Notes under the pieces: model-generated | Database searches by the model: none | Told to the model about the DNA's origin: nothing | What the model saw: the letters and a program-made list of their open reading frames with translations, nothing else | Shown: positions 35,489 to 42,605 of the stretch, in pieces | Layout: each line of letters starts with the position of its first letter | How positions within the stretch are numbered: position 1 is the first letter of the stretch | Assembly: GCA_023257955.1 (NCBI GenBank) | Contig: JALRAY010000001.1 | Location: forward strand, 1-47,672 | Length of the DNA: 47,672 nt | Source: Amoebophilaceae bacterium | GTDB lineage: Bacteria; Bacteroidota; Bacteroidia; Cytophagales; Amoebophilaceae | Direction: 5' to 3' | Program-made: the position numbers and the translations under genes

Positions 35489-36772
35489 ATGAAAAGAGAC
35501 ACAACTATCTTCAATTTAATTGAAAAAGAATACCAACGTCAACGACAAGGTATAGAGTTAATCGCCTCCGAAAACTTTGTTTCCCCGCAAGTCCTGGAAG
35601 CTACAGGCAGCATCCTCACCAACAAATACGCAGAAGGGTTTCCTGGCAAGCGATACTATGGTGGTTGCGAAATCATAGATGAAGTAGAAAGCCTAGCCAT
35701 AGCACGTGCTACTCAGCTCTTCAATGCCTCATGGGCCAATGTACAACCTCATTCTGGCTCCCAAGCCAATGCGGCCGTCATGGCTGCCATCTTATCCCCT
35801 GGAGATAAGATACTAGGCTTTAACCTCACCCATGGCGGACATTTGACACATGGCTCTTCCGTGAACTTCTCTGGCAAACTGTATCAAGCACATTTCTATG
35901 GCCTCAATCAGCAAACAGGTCGCATTGACTGGGAAGAAGTAGCAAAACTTGCTACAACGCACAAACCGAAGCTCATCATATGTGGGGCTTCGGCCTATAG
36001 TCGAGATTGGGATTATGAACGATTACGGACAGTAGCCGATGAGGTAGGCGCTTTCTTGCTGGCCGACATAGCGCACCCTGCGGGATTGATTGCACGAGGA
36101 TTGTTAAATGACCCTTTGCCCCATTGCCATTTCGTCACAACAACCACCCATAAAACCTTGCGAGGCCCACGTGGTGGTATGATCTTGATGGGGCAAGACT
36201 TCGATAACCCTTTCCAAAAAAAAGATACGAAAGGCAACCTAAAAAGCATGTCCTCCTTAGTAGATGCTAGCGTATTCCCAGGTACGCAAGGAGGCCCTTT
36301 AGAGCATGTCATTGCCGGTAAAGCCATCGCCTTTCAAGAAGCACTCAGTGATGAGTACTTTGATTATATACTACAAGTGAAAAAGAATGCGGCACAATTA
36401 GCAAAAGCCTTCATGGCAAGAGACTACAAAGTGGTATCAAATGGCACAGATAATCACCTGCTGCTCGTAGACCTGAGCAATAAAGCCATAACTGGCCAAG
36501 TAGCGGAGAAAGTTCTGGAGAAAGCCGCCATTACTATCAACAAAAACATGATTCCGTTTGACAAGCAACCTCCTCATACTTGCTCTGGCATGCGACTAGG
36601 CTCACCTGCCATTACCACACGCGGGTTGCAGGAAGCGGATATGAATCAAATTGTAACGTGGATAGATGAAGTATTGATGTATCCTGCAGATGTACAAAAA
36701 ATCAACCGCATACAAAAAGAAGTAGCAGAATTCATGGAGCAGTTTCCCGCACCTTTTGATAAGATAAGATGA
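35489..36772 (+). CDS. glyA: Serine hydroxymethyltransferase
   Basis: This PLP enzyme interconverts serine and glycine and makes 5,10-methylene-tetrahydrofolate. The 427-aa frame contains ELIASENFVSPQVLEATGS-type start motifs, TNKYAEGFPGKRYYGG, and the PLP-lysine site VTTTTHKTLRGPRGG. SGMRLGSPAITTRG lies near the C-terminus. It is intact. The 3' end is overlapped on the other strand by a broken lipoprotein frame. Confidence 0.96.
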   Translation: MKRDTTIFNLIEKEYQRQRQGIELIASENFVSPQVLEATGSILTNKYAEGFPGKRYYGGCEIIDEVESLAIARATQLFNASWANVQPHSGSQANAAVMAAILSPGDKILGFNLTHGGHLTHGSSVNFSGKLYQAHFYGLNQQTGRIDWEEVAKLATTHKPKLIICGASAYSRDWDYERLRTVADEVGAFLLADIAHPAGLIARGLLNDPLPHCHFVTTTTHKTLRGPRGGMILMGQDFDNPFQKKDTKGNLKSMSSLVDASVFPGTQGGPLEHVIAGKAIAFQEALSDEYFDYILQVKKNAAQLAKAFMARDYKVVSNGTDNHLLLVDLSNKAITGQVAEKVLEKAAITINKNMIPFDKQPPHTCSGMRLGSPAITTRGLQEADMNQIVTWIDEVLMYPADVQKINRIQKEVAEFMEQFPAPFDKIR

Positions 36773-37128
36773 AGCCGTGTGCATATTCCTGGGTTAATGG
36801 TATCAGGTAGTTTTGCAGGAACATAAATAGCCTTAGGACCTATTCTAGGATATCCCACAAGAGCTTGCAAGCCTTTATGATCATTCCACACAAATTTGAC
36901 CTCTGGTTGACCTAATTTCAATGGAGTATCATCTATGAAAGATGTAGGTTGAGTATCAAGCGCTGAGCGGTCATCATCTATGCATGTGGTTGCTTGCATA
37001 GTTGCTTGTTGATCTATTGGTAAAAGTATTTCATTACCTCCGCAGCTAGTGAGTAGTTGACAAGCAAGTAATAAGCATGCTATGCTTCTTTGAGCCTTTG
37101 TCGTCGTACTATGTTTATACTTTTTCAT
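36646..37128 (-). pseudogene. Truncated lipoprotein gene fragment
   Basis: The frame starts MKKYKHSTTTKAQRSIACLL, and its signal ends LLLACQLLTSC, a clear type II lipobox with cysteine near residue 29. About 90 polar residues of unrecognised sequence follow (KLGQPEVKFVWNDHKGLQAL is the most distinctive part). From about residue 119 the frame runs antisense through the 3' end of glyA and stops at 36646, so the natural C-terminus is lost. The leader shares CQLLTS with DacB. It is probably a relic of a larger surface or effector lipoprotein; translation is uncertain. Confidence 0.5.
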
Positions 37129-37214
37129 GAAAGGTCTATTTAAAGATTAATTATTTCTGCTTTCTACAAAGTTACCTATGCAATTCATTCATGCAAATTT
37201 CAGTAATTAGAAAG

Positions 37215-37338
37215 CTTACCACCCGACAGATGAAAATTTGTACTATCTACCCTCTGATAAATATTCTTTTAAGCATACATAGTTTAGTCACGCAACCTCA
37301 TCTTTTGTGGAGTTATAAACACACTGTCGGGTGGTAAG
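37215..37338. mobile_element. 124-bp inverted-repeat element
   Basis: CTTACCACCCGACAG at 37215-37229 is exactly complementary to 37324-37338. The interior is AT-rich, without a transposase. No clear target duplication was found on the flanks. It looks like a miniature element or a fused pair of IS ends. Confidence 0.55.
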
Positions 37339-37414
37339 GTTATAGCGTACACATTTTGTATTGTGACATGCATAATTTGTAGTCCCGGATTGTAACTTTG
37401 TGAGCTAAATTATA

Positions 37415-37587
37415 GTAACTACTCAGTTACCATAAACACCATTTCCAGGCTTCTAGGAGTTATTGAAAAATGTTAGAGTAGTAATTTGGCTGCATTTTCT
37501 TCTTTTTTATTCCAAATGCAAGGGTTGATTCTTTTATAAAGCCCTTCTATTGGCTTTAAAAGCCTTTTCAAGTACCTGAGTAGTTAC
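37415..37587. mobile_element. 173-bp miniature element with 8-bp target duplication
   Basis: The ends are GTAACTACTCAGTTAC and, inverted, GTAACTACTCAGGTAC (15 of 16 bases match). Immediately outside both ends stands the same octamer AAATTATA (37407-37414 and 37588-37595). That is the footprint of transposition by an enzyme making 8-bp staggered cuts. The interior is non-coding. Related ends occur at 12873-12889 and 21951-21977. The right end is 26 bases before the gapA ATG. Confidence 0.75.
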
Positions 37588-37612
37588 AAATTATATTTAC
37601 AATAACATAAAA

Positions 37613-38617
37613 ATGACAAAAACACGCATAGCCATCAATGGCTTTGGTAGAATTGGTAGAATAACCTTCCGCAAGCTCATCGATCAGGACAATATAGAAG
37701 TCGTAGCCATTAATGACTTGGCTGATATTACGACTTTAACACATCTTTTAAAATACGATTCTACGTACGGCCCTTTCTCGCAAACCGTCTCTATTTCCGA
37801 AAAAGATGCGCAACTACATGTAGAGGGGCAGTGTATACAGGTACTTTCTCAACCGAATCTCATGGACCTTCCTTGGAAGGATTTAAAGGTAGATATCGTA
37901 GTAGAAGCTACAGGTAAATATGCAGATCATGCTAGTCTAGTTAAGCATATAGCAGCAGGTGCTCAACAGGTAATTGTCTCTGCTCCTGCTAAATCCGTTC
38001 CCACCATTGTATTAGGCATCAACGATCATGTTTTAGCTACGGCAGGTCCTATCATTTCCAACGCTTCTTGTACTACAAATTGTTTGGCACCATTAGTACA
38101 GGTACTGGATCAACACTTTGGTATTGCAAAAGGCTTTATGACTACGATACATGCCTATACTGCTGATCAACGCTTACTAGATACTCCTCACAAAGACTTA
38201 CGTAGGGCAAGGGCTGCGGCTCAGGCCATTATCCCTACAACAACCGGAGCTGCTAAAACCATTGGTGTAGTCTTACCGCATTTACAAGGCAAATTAGATG
38301 GTATGGCTGTACGCGTACCCGTATTAGACGGATCTATGGTAGATTTTACCGCTATGCTACAACAACCTGCCAGCAAAGAACAAATTAATGCGGCTATGCA
38401 ACAAGCCGCAGATAGTAGCTTAAAAGGCATACTGGCTTATTCAGAAGATCCTATTGTATCTGTAGACGTGATTGGCAATCCTCATTCTTGCGTTTTTGAT
38501 GCAGGACTTACATACACACAAGGTAATTTTGTAAAGATAATGGGATGGTATGATAATGAAGGAGGATATGCACAACGGCTTGTTGATTTAGTTCAAAAGA
38601 TGAGTAAACAGTTATAA
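37613..38617 (+). CDS. gapA: Glyceraldehyde-3-phosphate dehydrogenase
   Basis: This NAD-dependent glycolytic enzyme has 334 aa. INGFGRIGRITFRK is the dinucleotide-binding start. SNASCTTNCLAPL carries the catalytic cysteine (near residue 151), followed by HAYTADQRLLD, RARAAAQAIIPTTTGAAK, and WYDNEGGYAQRLVDL. All key residues are present. It lies directly downstream of a miniature transposable element that may have replaced or altered its promoter. It converges on the deaminase-like gene. Confidence 0.96.
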   Translation: MTKTRIAINGFGRIGRITFRKLIDQDNIEVVAINDLADITTLTHLLKYDSTYGPFSQTVSISEKDAQLHVEGQCIQVLSQPNLMDLPWKDLKVDIVVEATGKYADHASLVKHIAAGAQQVIVSAPAKSVPTIVLGINDHVLATAGPIISNASCTTNCLAPLVQVLDQHFGIAKGFMTTIHAYTADQRLLDTPHKDLRRARAAAQAIIPTTTGAAKTIGVVLPHLQGKLDGMAVRVPVLDGSMVDFTAMLQQPASKEQINAAMQQAADSSLKGILAYSEDPIVSVDVIGNPHSCVFDAGLTYTQGNFVKIMGWYDNEGGYAQRLVDLVQKMSKQL

Positions 38618-38638
38618 GCAAGCAGGGAAGCGCCCCAA

Positions 38639-39502
38639 CTACATGGTACAGATGCTCAAGCTTTGATACAAAGGGTTATGTAGATCCAGATAGGAAGCAG
38701 TATACTGTTGTATAGCAACAGTAGTTTGATTTTCTTTTTCTCGAAAGAATTGTTGATGAGGTTTACTAAAGTAAAGACGGTAGGGTTCCTTTGTGAGGTC
38801 ATACATATAATACGAACTCTTTTTACAAGGAGCTAAGCTGTAGAAAATAGACTTAACAGGCACACACTTCTTCCCACTATTGCATTGAATATTATCTTGC
38901 AGCGCTTGATGCATGGTATGCAACAACGCTTGACACCAGTCACAAGTGTCTAATGAAGAATAGTAGATAAAGTTGATGGCTAAGACCTTATTGAGCGGCA
39001 GTGTTGTTACCAGGTTCTGCAAAATCTCTGGCAACCTATGCAATAACCCTATCAACAAAGCTTCGCTGTGCGCATAATTCGCGATTGTATTCCCTTCAGC
39101 TACATAAAGAAACATTTCTTCATCTAACACGTGCTTATATCCATTTTCATACCCTCGGCTCACAAAATCAACCCTACAAGCAGTATCGGTATGGGAGGGA
39201 ACAAAAGCAAAAAGGCCTTCATTTTTTGAGATACACAATTTAAAGGGACAAACATAGATGTCATTGTTATTGCCTTGTAAGATAACGACCAGTTCTACCA
39301 AAAGGTGATTGATGGATTGCTCATCTTGGGCATATAACCGTTGGAGCAAAGCGAGGGTTTTATTCTCTTGAGTATGGAAGATGCATAAGTCTTGATAGTT
39401 GACTTGTGCGGTAAGTGCGTAAAAACTAATGCTATCATCAACAAGCCGAAAGCAAAAGGGGCTTTCATACTGCCTATAAATATCATTTATGATGGCTTTC
39501 AT
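38639..39502 (-). CDS. Putative deaminase-fold protein (HxE...CxxC)
   Basis: I do not recognise the family, but residues 130-200 show the zinc-deaminase pattern. A beta-like FLYVAEGN leads to AHSEALLIGLL (H145, E147), then 40 residues later FIYYSSLDTCDWCQALLHTM (C187, C190). This is the HxE...CxxC arrangement of the cytidine-deaminase superfamily, including bacterial toxin and effector deaminases. The N-terminal 110 residues are unassigned and there is no signal peptide. A cysteine-containing tail (C207, C213, C226) follows. It lies 18 bases after the MazG-like gene on the same strand, so the two are probably co-transcribed. A nucleotide or nucleic-acid base substrate is inference. Confidence 0.45.
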   Translation of the reverse strand: MKAIINDIYRQYESPFCFRLVDDSISFYALTAQVNYQDLCIFHTQENKTLALLQRLYAQDEQSINHLLVELVVILQGNNNDIYVCPFKLCISKNEGLFAFVPSHTDTACRVDFVSRGYENGYKHVLDEEMFLYVAEGNTIANYAHSEALLIGLLHRLPEILQNLVTTLPLNKVLAINFIYYSSLDTCDWCQALLHTMHQALQDNIQCNSGKKCVPVKSIFYSLAPCKKSSYYMYDLTKEPYRLYFSKPHQQFFREKENQTTVAIQQYTASYLDLHNPLYQSLSICTM

Positions 39503-39520
39503 GTATTAGCATTGATGCAT

Positions 39521-39823
39521 TTATTTTACAACATCCCTCAAGATATACCGCTCTAAAAAACCGCCTCGTTCTTTTTTCTTATCCTCTTTTACTTTATGCA
39601 CATCTTCTTCCCGAAACTGAAAGGTTACATAAATCGCATCAATCACTTCCAACACATCGGCTAGTTCTTCAAGGGATTGTGCTTCCTTTAATTCATTGGC
39701 TTCTTCGATCAACTTATCCAAAATTCGTTTTTGATACTCCTCCTCATCTGCTACATATCCTATAGGTGTTTTACCTGCACTTTCAATAATCTGGGGTATA
39801 AAATCTCTTACTAACTTATTCAT
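39521..39823 (-). CDS. MazG-like nucleotide pyrophosphatase (COG4997 type)
   Basis: The 100-aa all-alpha protein begins MNKLVRDFIPQIIESAGKTP and contains the acidic metal-binding motif KLIEEANEL (E41xxE44) with EELADVLEVIDAI (E53xxD56). Toward the end is KKKERGGF. This matches small house-cleaning NTP pyrophosphatases of the MazG superfamily, which hydrolyse non-canonical NTPs to NMP and pyrophosphate. It heads a two-gene unit with the deaminase-like protein. The exact nucleotide is unknown. Confidence 0.8.
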   Translation of the reverse strand: MNKLVRDFIPQIIESAGKTPIGYVADEEEYQKRILDKLIEEANELKEAQSLEELADVLEVIDAIYVTFQFREEDVHKVKEDKKKERGGFLERYILRDVVK

Positions 39824-39947
39824 ATAGGCGTTTCAATTGAATGGAGTAACAAAAGAAGGCAGCATCTACAGCGTTTCTAATGATCGTAGGCGCATAACAA
39901 CCTACATAAAGACCATGACGCCCTTGTATACGCTTTATAGCCGGGAC

Positions 39948-40427
39948 TTATGTAATCAACTTTTTCCTTTTTAAAATCGTTTCTAAAAACTTAATCTCTC
40001 CTTGGGAGTTGAATATTTTATGCGGTAAGTGTACTAGATGTGTCTTGGTGAGGATAAGTAGAAAATAGTCTTTATCTAAACGCGCTTTCTTTACCTGCTC
40101 CCAAGAGATTGGCATCCCTCTTTTAGTATCCACCTGCATCAAAATTTGCTTACTGGTTATCTCATACCCTAGCCGTTCGAAGATGAGTTGATTTTGTTCT
40201 AACTGTGTGGTGCCATAAAACTGTATGAACCAGAAAAGGCTATATAGAATAAGTGCGATACCTGCAAGGACTACAAAAAATAGGGTATGCAAGAAAAAAG
40301 TAAGGGATGCTATACTGAGTGCTATGAGGCTAATCCACCATTGTTCTCGTAGAATATTTTGGAGACCTAACTGAATGTAGGTACGATGGGGGAGTTTATA
40401 CTTTTTGGTTTGGATAATCATAAGCAA
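39948..40427 (-). CDS. YcxB-like membrane protein
   Basis: The 159-aa protein has two adjacent hydrophobic helices (about residues 32-70) followed by a soluble C-terminal domain with ISWEQVKKARLDKDYFLLIL and HLVHLPHKIF. The layout (two helices, then a beta-rich PH-like domain with W-E at a strand start and a hydrophobic L-P-K-F end) matches YcxB-like proteins. The function is not known. It lies between tRNA-Val and the MazG-like gene on the same strand. Confidence 0.6.
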   Translation of the reverse strand: MLMIIQTKKYKLPHRTYIQLGLQNILREQWWISLIALSIASLTFFLHTLFFVVLAGIALILYSLFWFIQFYGTTQLEQNQLIFERLGYEITSKQILMQVDTKRGMPISWEQVKKARLDKDYFLLILTKTHLVHLPHKIFNSQGEIKFLETILKRKKLIT

Positions 40428-40524
40428 AAGCTAAATATATAAGTCTATTATACCTGCTATGAAGGAAGGATGAGTGCTATAAGCTTACAAGATGTGCGAA
40501 ACACACATTACCGGCATAAGAAAG

Positions 40525-40599
40525 TGGGCTCTGTAGGATTCGAACCTACGACCCTCTGCTTGTAAGGCAGATGCTCTGAACCAACTGAGCTAAGAGCCC
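40525..40599 (-). tRNA. tRNA-Val (anticodon UAC)
   Basis: The minus strand folds into a complete cloverleaf. The acceptor stem is GGGCTCT/AGAGCCC with discriminator A. The D arm is TAGCTCAGTTGGTTCAGAGC. The anticodon stem TCTGC/GCAGA closes loop CTTACAA with TAC, and the T arm has GGTTCGAATCC. CCA is not encoded. Confidence 0.93.
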
Positions 40600-40902
40600 C
40601 TCATTTCTCTGTAAGAATTAAAGTGATGTAAAGGTATTGAAATAAAACCAAAAACACATCCTTTTCTCAAAAATATTGCTTTATAGCAAAGCGTGCGCAG
40701 ATATGGTTTTGCATAGCTACATAAATAGCTATCGGACTTGCGCACTTTGAAAAAATAAAGCTAACTCGATTTCAAGGAAAAGACAGCAAACTATGAAGCT
40801 AACAACACAAATGTATGGCCCATGGCTAATGAATGGGGTAAAAACTTTGCAGACATCTATTTTGCTGATATCATATTGATGGGAGAAATCAATTCACTGA
40901 CT
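40600..40902. other. Intergenic region with nested hairpin
   Basis: This 303-base gap between tRNA-Val and the 3' end of lpdA has no recognised gene. Its one structure is the nested inverted repeat at 40687-40749. Confidence 0.5.
40687..40749. repeat. Nested inverted repeat (63 bases)
   Basis: The outer arms CAAAGCGTGCGCA and TGCGCACTTTG pair apart from a two-base bulge. Inside, ATAGCTA (40713-40719) pairs exactly with TAGCTAT (40726-40732). It could be a transcript-end structure, a small structured RNA or a palindromic repeat. Confidence 0.4.
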
Positions 40903-42303
40903 CTAAATATGAATAGCCTCTTTATAGGCAGCACCTACGGCTTCCATCACTGCTTCGGACATGGTAGGATGCGGGTGAATAGCTTTCATAATCTCGTGAC
41001 CTGTTGTTTCTAACTTTCTAGCTGTTACCACTTCGGCAATGAGCTCCGTTACGTTTTCACCAATCATGTGCGCACCTAACCATTCTCCATACTTCGCATC
41101 AAAGATAACCTTAATAAACCCTGTAGAAGCTCCTGTGGCATGCGCTTTACCGGAGGCTGTAAAAGGAAACTTACCTATCTTAATCTGATACCCTGCGTCT
41201 TTAGCTGCCTGTTCCGTATAACCTACTGAAGCGACTTCCGGGTGACAGTAAGTGCAACTAGGTACGTTGTTATAGTCGAGCGGTTCAGGATTTAAGCCCC
41301 CTATCTTTTCCACACATATAATCCCTTCCGCAGACGCTACATGGGCAAGGGCAGGACCGGGGATGATATCGCCGATGGCATAAATACCCTTCGCAGAAGT
41401 GTTATAAAATGCATCTACCACTACACTACCCTTTTCTACCGTTACACCCACCTCCTCCAATCCCAAATTTTCTAGGTTATTGACAACCCCTACGGCAGAT
41501 AACACGACATCGCACGTAAGCTCTTCCATACCCGTAGCTGTTTTTACACTCAGCTTCGGTTGCTTACCCGTTGTTGTCACCCCGGTTACTTCAGCATTCA
41601 TGAGTACATTTATACCAGCCTTGGTAAAGGACTGTAAGAGCTGCTTGGACACATCCTCATCCTCTATCGGCAAAATGCGCGGCATATACTCTATCAACGT
41701 CACCTCTGTACCGATCGCATTGTAGAAATAAGCAAACTCTATACCTATGGCACCAGCGCCTATGATGGAGATCTTCTTGGGATGCTTAGATAAAGCCAAT
41801 GCTTCCCGATATCCAATAACCTTTTTATGATCGATGGGACATTGGGTCAAGGATTTGGAACGGCCTCCGGTAGCCACGATGATATGCTCAGCTGCGTAGC
41901 GGGTGACTTGCTTGGTTGCTTCGTCCGTTACTAGCACCGTCTTATGGGAACCCAAACGTCCCATACCGGATAGTACATCTATGTTGTTTTTCTTAAAAAG
42001 AGATGCGATACCCTTTGTCATCGTATGCACTACGTCACGGCTGCGTGATATCATGCTGGATAAGTCAGGATTGGCTTCCCTTACTTGAATGCCATAGGCT
42101 GCTGCATTTTTGATGTAGTCGAATACTTGCGCACTCTTGAGTAAAGCTTTGGTAGGAATACAACCCCAGTTCAAACATACGCCTCCGAGGGCTTCTTTTT
42201 CTACTACGGCTACCTTCATACCTAGTTGGGCAGCCCGAATGGCAGCTACATAACCTCCAGGGCCGCTGCCTATAATAATCAGATCGTAAGATGATGTTGT
42301 CAT
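40903..42303 (-). CDS. lpdA: Dihydrolipoamide dehydrogenase
   Basis: This FAD enzyme (E3) reoxidises lipoyl groups of 2-oxoacid dehydrogenases, mainly pyruvate dehydrogenase. The 466-aa frame starts with the FAD motif DLIIIGSGPGGYVAAIRAA, then the redox disulfide GGVCLNWGCIPTKALL. The NAD-binding segment is SIIGAGAIGIEFAYF, followed by YAIGDI, and the dimer-interface catalytic HPHPTMSEAVMEA. It is intact. The E1 and E2 genes are not in the window. Confidence 0.96.
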   Translation of the reverse strand: MTTSSYDLIIIGSGPGGYVAAIRAAQLGMKVAVVEKEALGGVCLNWGCIPTKALLKSAQVFDYIKNAAAYGIQVREANPDLSSMISRSRDVVHTMTKGIASLFKKNNIDVLSGMGRLGSHKTVLVTDEATKQVTRYAAEHIIVATGGRSKSLTQCPIDHKKVIGYREALALSKHPKKISIIGAGAIGIEFAYFYNAIGTEVTLIEYMPRILPIEDEDVSKQLLQSFTKAGINVLMNAEVTGVTTTGKQPKLSVKTATGMEELTCDVVLSAVGVVNNLENLGLEEVGVTVEKGSVVVDAFYNTSAKGIYAIGDIIPGPALAHVASAEGIICVEKIGGLNPEPLDYNNVPSCTYCHPEVASVGYTEQAAKDAGYQIKIGKFPFTASGKAHATGASTGFIKVIFDAKYGEWLGAHMIGENVTELIAEVVTARKLETTGHEIMKAIHPHPTMSEAVMEAVGAAYKEAIHI

Positions 42304-42369
42304 ATGCTATATAATGGATAAATAGACTAAAAGCTCGTTCCCCTTGCTGTTGAAACTTGCCAACGTCCC

Positions 42370-42383
42370 TTGCGAGGAGCCGC
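42370..42383. repeat. Partial REP-like repeat
   Basis: TTGCGAGGAGCCGC repeats the first half of the palindrome at 42417-42448. The second half is absent. Confidence 0.55.
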
Positions 42384-42416
42384 TTTTATGTTAGTGCGCT
42401 GCGCCTTCCATTTTAT

Positions 42417-42448
42417 GTCATTGCGAGGAGCCGCAGGCGACGAAGCAA
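42417..42448. repeat. REP-like palindromic repeat
   Basis: The segment begins GTCATTGCGAGGAGCCGCAG and ends GGCGACGAAGCAA. Its ends pair (TTGC/GCAA and GCC/GGC). The same consensus is scattered through genomes of several intracellular bacteria, for example Rickettsiales, and is recalled here without a search. Confidence 0.65.
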
Positions 42449-42605
42449 CCCATATGTGGTGTTGCGCATGGTTTTTCTTTGTGTGGGTGGCACTCCGTTG
42501 GTAATAAAAGGGTTAGCATGGATTATCTCCGAATACGCAGAGGCCTACGCATCGATGCGCCCTGCGGGGATTGTCTTCACTTGGTGAATGGATCTTGTTC
42601 TTTAC

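Larger units (their letters stand above)
37129..37612. other. Gene-free interval with two miniature elements
   Basis: This 484-base gap between the lipoprotein fragment and gapA contains two inverted-repeat elements (37215-37338 and 37415-37587) and no recognisable reading frame. The gapA promoter must lie in or beside the second element. Confidence 0.7.
42304..42605. other. Intergenic region with REP-like repeats
   Basis: This 302-base gap between lpdA and the 3' end of bamA is richer in GC than its surroundings. It contains one full and one partial REP-like palindrome and no recognised gene; the open frames here are short and unlike known proteins. Confidence 0.55.
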
